Shown here piece after piece: positions 1-8,520 of a stretch of DNA of 64,000 nucleotides. A program made the position numbers and the translations under genes. The notes under the pieces were generated by a model. The model was not told the DNA's origin. It ran no database searches and was given only the letters and a program-made list of their open reading frames with translations. Numbering within the stretch: position 1 is the stretch's first letter; each line of letters opens with the position of its first letter. The DNA lies in NCBI RefSeq assembly GCF_023822045.1, contig NZ_CP084712.1:1922001-1986000 (forward strand). The letters run 5' to 3'. Origin of the DNA: Sphingopyxis sp. USTB-05. Lineage in GTDB: Bacteria; Pseudomonadota; Alphaproteobacteria; Sphingomonadales; Sphingomonadaceae.

Positions 1-15
1 GCGGCAGAAATGGAT

Positions 16-32
16 GCCGGATCAAGTCCGGC
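16..32. repeat. Short palindromic repeat (GCCGGA/TCCGGC arms)
   Basis: The 17-mer GCCGGATCAAGTCCGGC has 6-bp complementary arms and a TCAAG loop. The same core occurs inverted at 7113-7129 and in variant form near 7159-7177, so it is a dispersed family. It lies just downstream of the MAPEG gene stop codon and could act as a 3' stabiliser or weak terminator. Confidence 0.6.
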
Positions 33-43
33 GTAACGAAGGT

Positions 44-451
44 TCAAAGATTTCTGGTGAGTAGGATCCACAGCGTCCAACCGGCGAGCACCAGCAACGC
101 CCCGAAGGTCGCGAGCACACCGACCTGGCGCCCCAGCGGCGCTTTCCCCGGTTCCGACGGCGTGTAGAGCCCGATGACGTGCGCGACGCGGCCGATGAGG
201 AAGATCGCACCGACGATCATCAGCCCCATATGATTGGCGCGCGCGGTTTCGAGCAGCCCGAGCAGGATGATCGTGATCGGCGCATATTCGGCGAGATTGC
301 CGTGTGCGCGGCTGGCGCTGATCAGCTTGGCATCGCCATGGTCGCCGAACGCGGCCTTTACGCGCAACCGCTGGCGTACGGTGTCAATCGCTGTGATGAG
401 CAGCAGCAAGGCGCAAATGGCTGCAACGAACGCGGTTACGGGTAATGTCAT
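44..451 (-). CDS. MAPEG family membrane protein
   Basis: 135 residues with about four hydrophobic segments, the size and pattern of MAPEG proteins (membrane-associated, eicosanoid and glutathione metabolism). In bacteria these are small inner-membrane proteins, some with glutathione transferase or peroxidase activity; the substrate here is unknown. The diagnostic stretch is RAHGNLAEYAPITIILLGLL around residues 48-67, where the RxHxNxxE-type motif contributes to glutathione binding in the family. I chose the ATG before TLPVTAF because the longer in-frame extension is encoded by the palindromic repeat at 483-554 and is not protein-like. It is the last gene of the minus-strand run, but that repeat separates it from its upstream neighbour. 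Two further MAPEG paralogues lie at 47074-47952. Confidence 0.85.
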   Translation of the reverse strand: MTLPVTAFVAAICALLLLITAIDTVRQRLRVKAAFGDHGDAKLISASRAHGNLAEYAPITIILLGLLETARANHMGLMIVGAIFLIGRVAHVIGLYTPSEPGKAPLGRQVGVLATFGALLVLAGWTLWILLTRNL

Positions 452-482
452 GCCCTCTCTCCCCCAGCTTCCCCGTCCGCCG

Positions 483-554
483 TCATTGCGAGCGTAGCGA
501 AGCAATCCAGAGCGGTTTACGCTACTCTGGATTGCTTCGCTACGCTCGCAATGA
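483..554. repeat. Perfect 30-bp inverted repeat, 12-nt loop
   Basis: Positions 483-512 are the exact reverse complement of 525-554, separated by 12 nt. Each arm starts TCATTGCGAGCGTAGCGAAG. It fills nearly all of the gap between the MAPEG gene and the tRNA-binding-domain gene. The perfect long arms suggest a recently copied palindromic element, not a simple terminator. It has no uridine tract in the minus-strand direction. Confidence 0.85.
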
Positions 555-562
555 TGTGGGGC

Positions 563-934
563 TCAGAAGAGGCGCGAGCCGTTGGGAACCTTGCGATCGG
601 GTGCAAATAGGATGACCGCGCCTTCTTCGTCGGCGAAACCAAGCGTCAATACTTCGGACATGAACTTGCCGATCTGACGCGGCGGGAAGTTGACGACGGC
701 AGCCACCTGCCGCCCAGGCAGTTCTTCCAGCGCATAGCGGTCGACGATCTGCGCGCTACTTTTCTTCTCCCCGATCGCGGGACCGAAGTCGATCTTCAGC
801 TTGAATGCGGGTTTGCGCGCCTCGGGAAAGGGTTCGGCCTCAACGATCGTGCCGATGCGAATGTCTACGCGGAGAAAATCGTCGAAGCTGATCGTCTCTG
901 CCGCTGCTGCATCTTGATCGTGGTTGACGTGCAT
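563..934 (-). CDS. tRNA-binding domain protein, CsaA-like
   Basis: 123 residues forming a single OB-fold tRNA-binding domain of the CsaA / MetRS C-terminal / EMAP-II type. Seen: FLRVDIRIGTIVEAEPFPEARKPA near residues 20-43 and the conserved C-terminal pattern ending NGSRLF. Stand-alone CsaA proteins are about 110 residues and have been described as tRNA-binding chaperones; the physiological role is not settled. The N-terminus has about 17 extra residues including an AAAA tract. It is downstream of pccA on the same strand, with an inverted repeat between them, so co-transcription is uncertain. Confidence 0.85.
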   Translation of the reverse strand: MHVNHDQDAAAAETISFDDFLRVDIRIGTIVEAEPFPEARKPAFKLKIDFGPAIGEKKSSAQIVDRYALEELPGRQVAAVVNFPPRQIGKFMSEVLTLGFADEEGAVILFAPDRKVPNGSRLF

Positions 935-943
935 ATTCCAAAC

Positions 944-1033
944 TCCGTTCGCCTTGGGCTTGTCGAAGGGCTGCCCTTCTCGCCAACGCCGTAAAAGGAA
1001 GGCGGGTGCTTCGACAAGCTCAGCACGAACGGA
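944..1033. repeat. Imperfect inverted repeat, GAGCTTGTCGAAG family
   Basis: The left end TCCGTTCG (944-951) pairs with CGAACGGA (1026-1033). Inside, GGCTTGTCGAAG on the left matches the reverse complement of CTTCGACAAGCTCAGCACG on the right. It occupies the gap between the CsaA-like gene and pccA. A related fragment, CTTCGACAAGCTCGATG, lies near 30957-30973, so this is a dispersed family. The function is unknown. Confidence 0.65.
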
Positions 1034-1042
1034 TTTCGAATA

Positions 1043-3049
1043 TCACTCCATTTCGAGGATAACCGCATCGACCGCCAAGCTGTCGCCTTGCGCGGCGTTC
1101 ACGGTTTTCACGACACCCGATTTTTCGGCGCGGAGGATATTCTCCATCTTCATCGCCTCGACAGTCGCGAGCGGCTGGCCGGCTTCCACCTTGTCGCCTT
1201 CGCCCACGTGCAGCGTGACGAGCAGTCCCGGCATCGGGCAGATGAGGAATTTCGAAAGATCGGGCGGAATCTTCTCGATCATATGCGTCGCCAGCGGTGC
1301 GACGTGCCAGGGCAGCACGCGGACATCGTGGATGTGTCCGCGCGTTGTCATCTTCCAGCCGGTACGCGTCTTCGCGACCTTTACCGCCAGTTCGCTATCG
1401 TCGATATCGGCAACGACGAGCCGGTCGCCCGGCGTATACTCCAGCGCGATGTCGATCCGGTCGCCTTCGACCTTGATATGCTTGTCGCCGATCTTGACCT
1501 TGTGCGGCGCGCCGTCGATCGACACTTGCCATTTTGAAGGCGGTTCGAGCCGGTCGCCGAGCTGGCCGTCGGTTCGGCGCGCGCGGTCGGCCTCGGCGCT
1601 AGCCATAAAGCCCGCGATAGCCGCGAGCGCACGTGTCACATCGCCATTCGTCGGTGCGCCGTGGAATCCCTCGGGATATTCCTCGGCGATGAAACCCGTC
1701 GTCAGTTCGCCCGAGCGGAAACGCGGGTGCTGCATGATGGCGGAGACGAAATCGATATTGTGCCCGAGCCCTTCGAGCTCGAAGCGGTCGAGCGCCGCGA
1801 TCTGCAGGTCGGCGGCTTCGTCCCGCGTCTTGCCCCAGGTCACCAGCTTGGCGATCATCGGATCGTAAAAGATCGACACTTCGCCGCCTTCCTCTACCCC
1901 CGCATCGACGCGCACGCCATCGACGCCGCGCTCTTCGCCTTCCCAGGCGGGAACGGGCGTTCGGTAACGGACAAGCCGCCCGGTCGAGGGCAGGAAGCCG
2001 CGATAAGGATCCTCTGCATAGACCCGGTTCTCGATCGCCCAGCCGTCGATCTTCACATCGTCCTGCGTGATCTCGAGCTTCTCGCCCGCCGCGACGCGGA
2101 TCATCTGCTCGACCAGATCGATGCCGGTGATCGCCTCGGTCACCGGATGTTCGACCTGAAGCCGCGTGTTCATTTCAAGGAAGTAGAAACTCTCGCCCGT
2201 CGGATCGGCGCCCGAGACGATCAGTTCGACGGTGCCCGCGCTGTAATAGCCGACGGCTTTCGACAGCGCGACGCACTGCTCGCCCATCGCCTTGCGCATC
2301 TTTTCGGTGACGAACGGTGACGGCGCTTCCTCGACCACCTTCTGGTGGCGGCGCTGGATGCTGCACTCGCGCTCGTTGAGGTAGAGCACATTGCCGTGCT
2401 GGTCGCCCAGGATCTGGATTTCGATGTGGCGCGGGTTCAGGATGAACTTCTCGATGAAGACGCGGTCGTCGCCGAAGCTGTTGAGCCCCTCGCGCTTCGT
2501 CGCTTCAAATCCCTCGCGAACATCCTTTTCGTCATAGGCGAGGCGCATGCCCTTGCCGCCGCCGCCCGCCGATGCCTTCATCATCACCGGATAGCCGATC
2601 TCGTTCGAGATGCGCACGGCATGTTCGGTATCGTCGATCTCACCGACGAAGCCCGGGACGACGTTGACGCCCGCTTCCTTCGCGAGCTTCTTCGACTCGA
2701 TCTTGTCGCCCATCGCCGCGATCGCGTTTACCGGCGGGCCGATGAAGGCGATATTTTCTTTGGCCAGTGCCTCCGCAAAGCTGGTGCGTTCGGACAGGAA
2801 GCCATAGCCCGGATGCACCGCCTCGGCGCCCGTCGCCTTGCACGCCGCGATGATCTTGTCGGCGATCAGATAGGATTCGGATGCGGGCGACGGCCCGATA
2901 TGCACCGCCTCGTCGGCCATCTGCACAAAGGGCGCGCGCGCGTCGGCGTCCGAATAGACGGCGACGGTCGCGACGCCCATGCGGCGCGCGGTCTTGATGA
3001 CGCGGCAGGCGATTTCGCCGCGATTGGCGATCAGGATTTTCTTGAACAT
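1043..3049 (-). CDS. pccA: Propionyl-CoA carboxylase alpha subunit (biotin carboxylase + BCCP)
   Basis: 668 residues, the usual length of PccA. It carboxylates its own biotin with ATP and bicarbonate, and PccB then transfers the CO2 to propionyl-CoA to give (S)-methylmalonyl-CoA. Domains: biotin carboxylase N-domain from FKKILIANRGEIACRV, ATP-grasp with the SAGGGGKGM glycine loop and NTRLQVEHPVTE, a BT-type linker around residues 500-590, and a C-terminal biotinyl domain with EAMKMEN, whose biotinylated lysine is about residue 634. The ATG at 3049 was chosen over a TTG nine bases upstream because FKKILIANRG is the conserved N-terminus. It begins 5 bp after the LprI-like gene and shares a run with bioB, which supplies its cofactor. 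Its partner pccB, farther upstream, carries an internal stop. Confidence 0.96.
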   Translation of the reverse strand: MFKKILIANRGEIACRVIKTARRMGVATVAVYSDADARAPFVQMADEAVHIGPSPASESYLIADKIIAACKATGAEAVHPGYGFLSERTSFAEALAKENIAFIGPPVNAIAAMGDKIESKKLAKEAGVNVVPGFVGEIDDTEHAVRISNEIGYPVMMKASAGGGGKGMRLAYDEKDVREGFEATKREGLNSFGDDRVFIEKFILNPRHIEIQILGDQHGNVLYLNERECSIQRRHQKVVEEAPSPFVTEKMRKAMGEQCVALSKAVGYYSAGTVELIVSGADPTGESFYFLEMNTRLQVEHPVTEAITGIDLVEQMIRVAAGEKLEITQDDVKIDGWAIENRVYAEDPYRGFLPSTGRLVRYRTPVPAWEGEERGVDGVRVDAGVEEGGEVSIFYDPMIAKLVTWGKTRDEAADLQIAALDRFELEGLGHNIDFVSAIMQHPRFRSGELTTGFIAEEYPEGFHGAPTNGDVTRALAAIAGFMASAEADRARRTDGQLGDRLEPPSKWQVSIDGAPHKVKIGDKHIKVEGDRIDIALEYTPGDRLVVADIDDSELAVKVAKTRTGWKMTTRGHIHDVRVLPWHVAPLATHMIEKIPPDLSKFLICPMPGLLVTLHVGEGDKVEAGQPLATVEAMKMENILRAEKSGVVKTVNAAQGDSLAVDAVILEME

Positions 3050-3054
3050 GGCCC

Positions 3055-3447
3055 TCAATATTCCTCAATCAGATCTTTGAGTTGTTTGGTACGCGCATCG
3101 GTGAGTTGCGTCTGGCAACCGCTGATCACCATCGGTTCGGCCGAGCCGCCACGCATCGTGTAGCCTTCGCTCGCGCATTGCTTGTCGCGGTAGGTCAGCC
3201 AGGCGCGCTGCGCCGCGAGCAATGTGTCGAAATAACCGGGGCGATTGTCCTGCGTGCGGTCGAACTCGGCGTCGATCGCTTTCATGCGCGCCGCCGTCAC
3301 CTTCCACTGCGCGTTCATCGCAGCATCCGCGCGCTCGAATTCCTTGTACGCGCATGCGTTGAGTTCGAACTGCGCCATCGCATTGTCGCAATCGATCTCG
3401 GGATCCTGGGCGGCCGCCGCCAATGCCAAGAGGGCCGAAAGGATCAT
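3055..3447 (-). CDS. Secreted LprI-like (DUF1311) protein
   Basis: 130 residues with a short signal peptide ([14 protein letters not shown]) and a cysteine-containing mature region. The pattern [27 protein letters not shown], read in two parts, is typical of the DUF1311/LprI domain, followed by [13 protein letters not shown] and a C-terminal cysteine. Some members inhibit lysozyme; here this is a family-level guess only. The ATG overlaps the bioB stop (ATGA), so the two are translationally coupled, and pccA starts 5 bp after its stop. Its place between bioB and pccA has no obvious metabolic logic. Confidence 0.8.
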   Translation of the reverse strand: MILSALLALAAAAQDPEIDCDNAMAQFELNACAYKEFERADAAMNAQWKVTAARMKAIDAEFDRTQDNRPGYFDTLLAAQRAWLTYRDKQCASEGYTMRGGSAEPMVISGCQTQLTDARTKQLKDLIEEY

Positions 3448-4475
3448 TCCGCCGCTTCCATTTGCGCGCGCATCGGCTCTTCGCTCACCATCGGCACGAT
3501 CCCCAGCTTCGCGAACAGCGCCGCGTCGGCATTGTCGCCGCGGTTGCCGGTGGTGAGCAGCTTGTCGCCGGTGAAGATGCTGTTCGCGCCCGCCATGAAG
3601 CACAGCGCCTGCGTCGCCTCCGACATGCTCTCGCGCCCCGCTGACAGGCGGACCATCGATTTCGGCATGGTGATGCGCGCGACGGCGATCGTGCGGACGA
3701 ACTCGATGTCGTCGATCTTCGCGAGCGGGGTGTCGGCGAGCATGTCGCCGAGCACGGTGCCCTTTACGGGCACCAGCGCGTTCACTGGCACGCTTTCGGG
3801 ATGGCGTTCGAGCGTCGCCAGCGCGTGGATGAAGCCGACACGATCCTGCCGGTTCTCGCCCAGCCCGACAATCCCGCCCGAGCAGACGTTGATCCCGGCG
3901 TTGCGGACTTCCTCGAGCGTATCGAGGCGGTCCTGAAACGTCCGTGTCGAAATGATATTCCCGTAATTCTCGGGAGAAGTGTCGATATTGTGGTTATAAT
4001 AATCGAGCCCCGCGACCGCGAGCGTCTGCGCCTGTTCCTTGGTCAGCATCCCCAGAGTCATGCAGGTTTCCATGCCCATCTGGCGCACGCCCTCTATCAT
4101 CTCGACGATCGCAGGCATGTCGCGGTCCTTTGGGTTGCGCCAGGCGGCACCCATGCAGAATCGCTTCGATCCCGAATCCTTCGCCTGCGCTGCCGATTGC
4201 AGGACCGCGCGCACATCCATCAGCTTCGTCGCCTTCAATCCGCTTTCGGCGCTTTTCGACTGCGAGCAATAACCGCAATCCTCGACGCAGCCGCCGGTCT
4301 TGATCGACAGCAAGGTGCAAAGCTGGACTTCGCCGCGCGCGTGATGGCGGCGGTGGACGCCCTGCGCCTCCCACATCAGTTCGTCGAACGGCAGGTCGAA
4401 CAGCTCGGCGATTTCCTCGCGCGTCCAGTCGGTACGCACCTGATCGTCTTGCGGGGCAGTTTGGGAGAGGTTCAT
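3444..4475 (-). CDS. bioB: Biotin synthase
   Basis: 343 residues. A radical SAM enzyme that inserts sulfur into dethiobiotin, the last step of biotin synthesis. The CxxxCxxC cluster ligands are C63, C67 and C70 in [13 protein letters not shown]. Also visible are [20 protein letters not shown] and the [17 protein letters not shown] stretch that carries an arginine ligand of the auxiliary 2Fe-2S cluster. No other biotin genes are nearby. Its position directly before pccA suggests cofactor supply was coupled to propionyl-CoA carboxylase. The gap to the preceding small secreted-protein gene is 19 bp. Confidence 0.97.
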   Translation of the reverse strand: MNLSQTAPQDDQVRTDWTREEIAELFDLPFDELMWEAQGVHRRHHARGEVQLCTLLSIKTGGCVEDCGYCSQSKSAESGLKATKLMDVRAVLQSAAQAKDSGSKRFCMGAAWRNPKDRDMPAIVEMIEGVRQMGMETCMTLGMLTKEQAQTLAVAGLDYYNHNIDTSPENYGNIISTRTFQDRLDTLEEVRNAGINVCSGGIVGLGENRQDRVGFIHALATLERHPESVPVNALVPVKGTVLGDMLADTPLAKIDDIEFVRTIAVARITMPKSMVRLSAGRESMSEATQALCFMAGANSIFTGDKLLTTGNRGDNADAALFAKLGIVPMVSEEPMRAQMEAAE

Positions 4476-4494
4476 GGATTTCGGCCCTTTGATG

Positions 4495-4941
4495 TTATTT
4501 GCAGAAGCGCTCTAGAGCGGCGCCGTAAAATTCGATCGTCGGCGTTTCGCCGAACATGTCCTGATAATTGCCTTCCGCCCACGGCCGACGGTCGCCATAG
4601 CTGATCGTCACCTGCCGTCCGGTTTCGGCGTTGCCATATTCGCCGACGCCGTAAAGCGTGAAGTCGATATCGGCTTCGGGATCGTCGCAATTCAGACGGA
4701 TCAGCCCCTTGTTCACATATTTGTCGCTCGTCTCGAAATAGATGTCGCGCCAGGGGCCGTCGCTCTTTTCGACGCGGCCATACCAGTCGGTGAAATAGAC
4801 GTCGTCGATCTGCTGCCGATAGATCAACTCGACAGGGACATTCTTGCGATATTCGCTCGGACGGCTGGCGGGTTCGGCGTGCGCCGCCGTTCCGCTCATG
4901 GCGGCCACCCCTGCAAGCATCAGGCGAAGCAGATGGTTCAA
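4495..4941 (-). CDS. Small secreted protein of unknown function
   Basis: 148 residues if started at the TTG that overlaps the mutase stop codon (TTGA). The N-terminus [21 protein letters not shown] is a clear signal peptide cleaved after AHA. The mature part has a pair of cysteines (NCDD and the C-terminal ERFCK) and many aromatic and acidic residues. I do not recognise a domain. The overlapping rare start implies coupling to the mutase and perhaps low expression. An ATG within the leader (LRLM) is possible but would shorten the signal peptide. Confidence 0.65.
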   Translation of the reverse strand: MNHLLRLMLAGVAAMSGTAAHAEPASRPSEYRKNVPVELIYRQQIDDVYFTDWYGRVEKSDGPWRDIYFETSDKYVNKGLIRLNCDDPEADIDFTLYGVGEYGNAETGRQVTISYGDRRPWAEGNYQDMFGETPTIEFYGAALERFCK

Positions 4942-7085
4942 GCAGCATCCTCCAGCGGTGGCATATTGTGGCCGAGCAGGCGCAGCACGTCGGCGGCACA
5001 TTCGACCACATTGCTGCCGGGGCCGTAGATGCCCTGGACGCCCGCGTCGCGGAGATAGTCGTAATCCTGCGGCGGGATGACGCCGCCTGCAATGACCTTG
5101 ATGTCGTTACGGCCGGCTTCGCGAAGCTTGTTGATGAGTTCGGGGATCAGCGTTTTGTGCCCCGCGGCAAGGCTCGATGCGCCGACGACATCGACGCCGC
5201 TGTCGAGCGCCAGCACCACCGTTTCCTCAGGCGTCTGGAACAAGGGGCCGGACACGACATCAAAGCCCATGTCGCCAAAGGCCGAGGCGATGACGTTCGC
5301 GCCGCGATCATGCCCATCCTGACCCATCTTGGCCACGAGCAGCTTGGGTTTTCGGCCCATACGGCGTTCGACCGCCGCGACACCGTCAAGCACCTGCTGC
5401 CAGCGCGCATCGCCTTCATAGGGCGCGGCATAGACGCCCTTCACCGGGGTCGGCTGGGTGCCGTAACGGTCAAAGCTTTCTTCCATCGCCGAAGAAATTT
5501 CGCCGAGCGTCGCGCGCGCGCGCGCAGCATCGACGGCGTGGGCAAGCAGGTTATTCTCGATCGACTGCTCGCCCGCGGCAGCATCGCGCAGCGCCTTCAG
5601 CGCCGCCTGACAGGCCGCTTCGTCACGAGCCGCCTTGGTCTTGTTGATCCGCGCGATCTGCGCCTCGCGCACCTTCGTGTTGTCGACCTCCAGCGTTTCG
5701 AGCAAATCCTCGTTCGCCAGGCGATATTTGTTCACCCCGACAATCACGTCGTCGCCGCGGTCGACACGCGCCTGACGCGCTGCTGCTGCGGTCTCGATCA
5801 TCGCCTTGGGCCAGCCCGCCGCGACGGCCTTGGCCATGCCGCCTTCCTTCTCGACGCGTTCGATAATCTCCCACGCCTTGTCGACCAGTTCCTGCGTCAA
5901 AGCCTCGACATAATAGGAGCCGCCGAGCGGATCGACGACCTTGGTCATCCCGGTCTCTTCCTGGATGACGATCTGGGTGTTGCGCGCGATGCGGGCCGAA
6001 AAGTCGGTCGGCAGCGCGATGGCCTCGTCGAGCGCGTTGGTGTGGAGGCTCTGCGTGCCGCCGAGCATCGCCGCCATCGCCTCGATCGTCGTGCGCATGA
6101 CGTTGTTGTATGGGTCCTGCTCGGTGAGCGAGACGCCCGACGTCTGGCAGTGGGTGCGCAGCATCTTCGACCGCTCGTCCTTGGCACCAAGATTGGTCAT
6201 CACGCGGTGCCACAACACCCGCGCGGCGCGAAGTTTAGCGATCTCCATGAAGAAATTCATGCCGATCGCGAAGAAGAAGGACAGGCGCCCGGCGAACTTG
6301 TCGATGTCGAGCCCCGATGCGACGCCATAGCGCACATATTCGGCGCCGTCGGCGATGGTGAATGCCAGTTCCTGCACCTGCGTCGCCCCGGCTTCCTGCA
6401 TATGATAGCCGGAGATGGAGATGCTGTTGAACTTGGGCATCTCGCGCGACGTATAGCCGAAGATGTCCGAGATGATCCGCATGCTCGGTTCGGGCGGGTA
6501 GATATAGGTGTTGCGGACCATGAACTCCTTGAGGATGTCGTTCTGGATCGTCCCGTCGAGCAGCTTGCGCTCGACCCCCTGCTCCTCGCCCGCGACGATG
6601 AAGAAGGCGAGGATGGGGATCACCGCGCCATTCATCGTCATCGACACCGACATCTGATCGAGCGGGATGCCGTCGAACAGGATCTTCATATCCTCGACGC
6701 TGTCGATCGCGACCCCCGCTTTACCGACGTCGCCGACGACGCGCGGATGGTCGCTGTCATAACCGCGGTGCGTCGCGAGGTCGAAGGCGACCGACAGGCC
6801 CTTTTGGCCCGCCGCCAGGTTGCGGCGATAAAAGGCGTTCGATTCCTCGGCGGTCGAAAAGCCTGCATATTGACGGATCGTCCAAGGGCGTCCGGCATAC
6901 ATCGACGCGCGAACGCCGCGTGTGAACGGCGCGAAGCCAGGCAGGCCGGGATCGGTCTGCACGTCTTCGGCCGTGTAGAGCGGCTTGACGTCGATACCCT
7001 CGGGCGTCGCCCAAGTGAGGTCCTTGCCCTTCACTTCCTTTTCCGCGGCGGCGGCCCATTGGTCGAGCGTTGGCTTGTCGGTCAT
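4938..7085 (-). CDS. scpA: Methylmalonyl-CoA mutase, B12-dependent, single-chain
   Basis: 715 residues, a complete homodimer-type mutase converting (R)-methylmalonyl-CoA to succinyl-CoA with adenosylcobalamin. The N-terminal TIM-barrel half shows [21 protein letters not shown] and [15 protein letters not shown]. The C-terminal B12-binding half carries the base-off motif DGHDRGA, with the cobalt-ligating histidine at about residue 592, then the SLAAGH and GPGS phosphate and nucleotide-loop segments. It follows the epimerase after a 110-bp gap filled by a palindromic repeat, and its stop overlaps the next start. No meaB-type chaperone gene or cobalamin riboswitch is visible in the window. Confidence 0.97.
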   Translation of the reverse strand: MTDKPTLDQWAAAAEKEVKGKDLTWATPEGIDVKPLYTAEDVQTDPGLPGFAPFTRGVRASMYAGRPWTIRQYAGFSTAEESNAFYRRNLAAGQKGLSVAFDLATHRGYDSDHPRVVGDVGKAGVAIDSVEDMKILFDGIPLDQMSVSMTMNGAVIPILAFFIVAGEEQGVERKLLDGTIQNDILKEFMVRNTYIYPPEPSMRIISDIFGYTSREMPKFNSISISGYHMQEAGATQVQELAFTIADGAEYVRYGVASGLDIDKFAGRLSFFFAIGMNFFMEIAKLRAARVLWHRVMTNLGAKDERSKMLRTHCQTSGVSLTEQDPYNNVMRTTIEAMAAMLGGTQSLHTNALDEAIALPTDFSARIARNTQIVIQEETGMTKVVDPLGGSYYVEALTQELVDKAWEIIERVEKEGGMAKAVAAGWPKAMIETAAAARQARVDRGDDVIVGVNKYRLANEDLLETLEVDNTKVREAQIARINKTKAARDEAACQAALKALRDAAAGEQSIENNLLAHAVDAARARATLGEISSAMEESFDRYGTQPTPVKGVYAAPYEGDARWQQVLDGVAAVERRMGRKPKLLVAKMGQDGHDRGANVIASAFGDMGFDVVSGPLFQTPEETVVLALDSGVDVVGASSLAAGHKTLIPELINKLREAGRNDIKVIAGGVIPPQDYDYLRDAGVQGIYGPGSNVVECAADVLRLLGHNMPPLEDAA

Positions 7086-7106
7086 ATGCAGTCTCTACTC
7101 TCTTTT

Positions 7107-7182
7107 CGTCATGCCGGACTTGATCCGGCACCCCGCTTTGCGACGCCCGCCAGCGGGACCCCGGATCAAGTCCGGGGTGACG
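7107..7182. repeat. Paired palindromic repeats, CCGGACTTGATCCGG family
   Basis: Two hairpin units face each other: GCCGGACTTGATCCGGC at 7113-7129 and the related CCCCGGATCAAGTCCGGGG near 7159-7177. The outer ends, CGTCA (7107-7111) and TGACG (7178-7182), complete an imperfect inverted repeat of about 28 bp per arm. It sits between mce and the mutase gene inside the catabolic run and may influence mRNA processing there. Confidence 0.7.
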
Positions 7183-7194
7183 ATGAAATGAACG

Positions 7195-7644
7195 TCAGTG
7201 GTCGCCCTTCGGCGTCTCCATAATCTCGGTCAGCACCCCGCCCATATCCTTGGGGTGCAGGAAGAAGATCAGCGTCCCATGCGCCCCGATCCGCGGCTCG
7301 CCGAGCACGCGCTTGCCCATCGCCTCGAACTCGGCCTTGGCGGCATGGATATCGGGAACCTCGTAGCACAGATGATGCTGCCCTCCTGCCGGGTTCTTTT
7401 GCAGGAAGGCCGCGATCGACGCATTACCCGGCAATGGCTCGATCAGCTCGATTTGTGTGCCGTTCAGCCCCCCAAGCCCTGAAGAGTCGGTCGGCGTATC
7501 GACGAAGCACACTTTCACGCCCTGTTCGGGCAGATCGAAAGGTTCATGAATCTGCGTCGCCCCCATCACATCGCGGTAAAAGACGATGCTGTCGGCGATC
7601 GACGGCGTGGCGACGCCGATATGGTTGAGGCGACCCAGTTTCAT
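7195..7644 (-). CDS. mce: Methylmalonyl-CoA epimerase
   Basis: 149 residues of the glyoxalase/VOC fold. It interconverts (S)- and (R)-methylmalonyl-CoA, linking the carboxylase product to the mutase. Seen: LGRLNHIGVATPSI with metal ligand H8, GQHHLCYEVPDI with a further histidine, and the C-terminal glutamate in LTEIMETP. The ATG at 7644 gives the family N-terminus; a longer frame has no conserved sequence. It lies 10 bp after the secreted unknown and upstream of the mutase, as expected for a propionate operon. Confidence 0.95.
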   Translation of the reverse strand: MKLGRLNHIGVATPSIADSIVFYRDVMGATQIHEPFDLPEQGVKVCFVDTPTDSSGLGGLNGTQIELIEPLPGNASIAAFLQKNPAGGQHHLCYEVPDIHAAKAEFEAMGKRVLGEPRIGAHGTLIFFLHPKDMGGVLTEIMETPKGDH

Positions 7645-7654
7645 CTCATTCTCC

Positions 7655-8404
7655 TCAGCAGCCCGGAATCTGGTCCTTGCCGACCAGTTCATATTTGCCA
7701 TTTTTGAACAGATATTGCTGCTTGATCGTGCGTGTCCCGGAATAGGTGACGGTAAAGCTCTTGTCGGGAACGGCCGCGGTGATCTGCCCGTCGAAGCCCT
7801 GTTCCTTCTGGTTCAGGCCGCCACCCGAGCTCATGCTGTCGGTGAAGCTCGCGCGATCCGCCGGCGCGTCGGGCGCCAGTTCGGTCAGCGTCGCGCTGCT
7901 GATCGCGCAGCCCTGCCAAACGCCGCCGCCCGAGGTAATGAGATAGGGATTTTTGCCGATTGCATCGCTGAAGGCCCAGGCGGTCGCGGCGTTGCCGACG
8001 CTGCCGACCGAACCGAGGTCGAGCCACTCGCCCTTGCGCTGCCAGCCAGACGGGCCGCCCTGCAGATAATGGATCGCGTTGACCCCGCCCTCGCTGTGCC
8101 CCGCTTCGTCGAGGCTGCCGAGGCTCAGCAGCACGCCGACATTGTTCGGGAGCAGATGGATCGCGGCGGGACGGAATGTGTAAGTGCGACCGTCGATCTC
8201 ACGCGTTGCGGTCGGCTCGGCGCCCTTGGCAAGGCCGAACGCGGTCCGGAACGCAAGGCCGATCGTCGTGTCTTCCTCGCTGCCGAGCGTCACTGGAAAG
8301 GCGGGCTTCGGCTTACCCACCGGCGTATCGGGATCGAACGCCGACGCTGCCGGCGCGGCGAGAAGAACGGGAGCAATCAGGGTAGCAAGAAGGAGTTTAC
8401 GCAT
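7655..8404 (-). CDS. Secreted protein of unknown function
   Basis: 249 residues with a signal peptide (RKLLLATLIAPVLLAAPAASA) and a glycine- and serine-rich mature region with two cysteines (WQGCAISS and the C-terminal IPGC). I recognise no catalytic motif. It sits between pccB and the epimerase gene, in the propionate cluster, but nothing in it suggests a metabolic role. The ATG at 8404 was preferred to a TTG two codons upstream because it gives a normal signal peptide. Confidence 0.75.
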   Translation of the reverse strand: MRKLLLATLIAPVLLAAPAASAFDPDTPVGKPKPAFPVTLGSEEDTTIGLAFRTAFGLAKGAEPTATREIDGRTYTFRPAAIHLLPNNVGVLLSLGSLDEAGHSEGGVNAIHYLQGGPSGWQRKGEWLDLGSVGSVGNAATAWAFSDAIGKNPYLITSGGGVWQGCAISSATLTELAPDAPADRASFTDSMSSGGGLNQKEQGFDGQITAAVPDKSFTVTYSGTRTIKQQYLFKNGKYELVGKDQIPGC

Positions 8405-8466
8405 CTTCAAACCTCATTTGGAATCAAGGACATCGCGGTTTTAGCCGCTCGCTGTCCATGGCTCCA

Positions 8467-8501
8467 GTCCGGTGCTTCATATGTGCCGGACATCACATAT
8501 G
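8467..8501. other. Two interlocked inverted repeats (pseudoknot-capable)
   Basis: GTCCGG (8467-8472) pairs with CCGGAC (8486-8491), and CATATGTG (8478-8485) pairs with CACATATG (8494-8501). Each hairpin's arm lies in the other's loop, so the two stems either exclude each other or form a pseudoknot. The structure lies between the pccB stop (8521) and the start of the secreted protein (8404). There is no uridine tract downstream on the minus strand, so it is not a standard terminator. Confidence 0.5.
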
Positions 8502-8520
8502 ACGACAAAAATGCTCGCGA

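Noticed and set aside
3055..3603. Longer N-terminus for the LprI-like protein
   Set aside because: The extra residues overlap bioB in another frame, are Arg-rich and hide a normal signal peptide that starts at 3447.
4968..7223. 751-codon plus-strand frame opposite the mutase gene
   Set aside because: Composition is that of reverse-complement codon bias; the mutase on the other strand has all its motifs.
8404..8520. B12 riboswitch or tRNA upstream of the epimerase-mutase genes
   Set aside because: I see no cobalamin box or cloverleaf; only the interlocked hairpins at 8467-8501.
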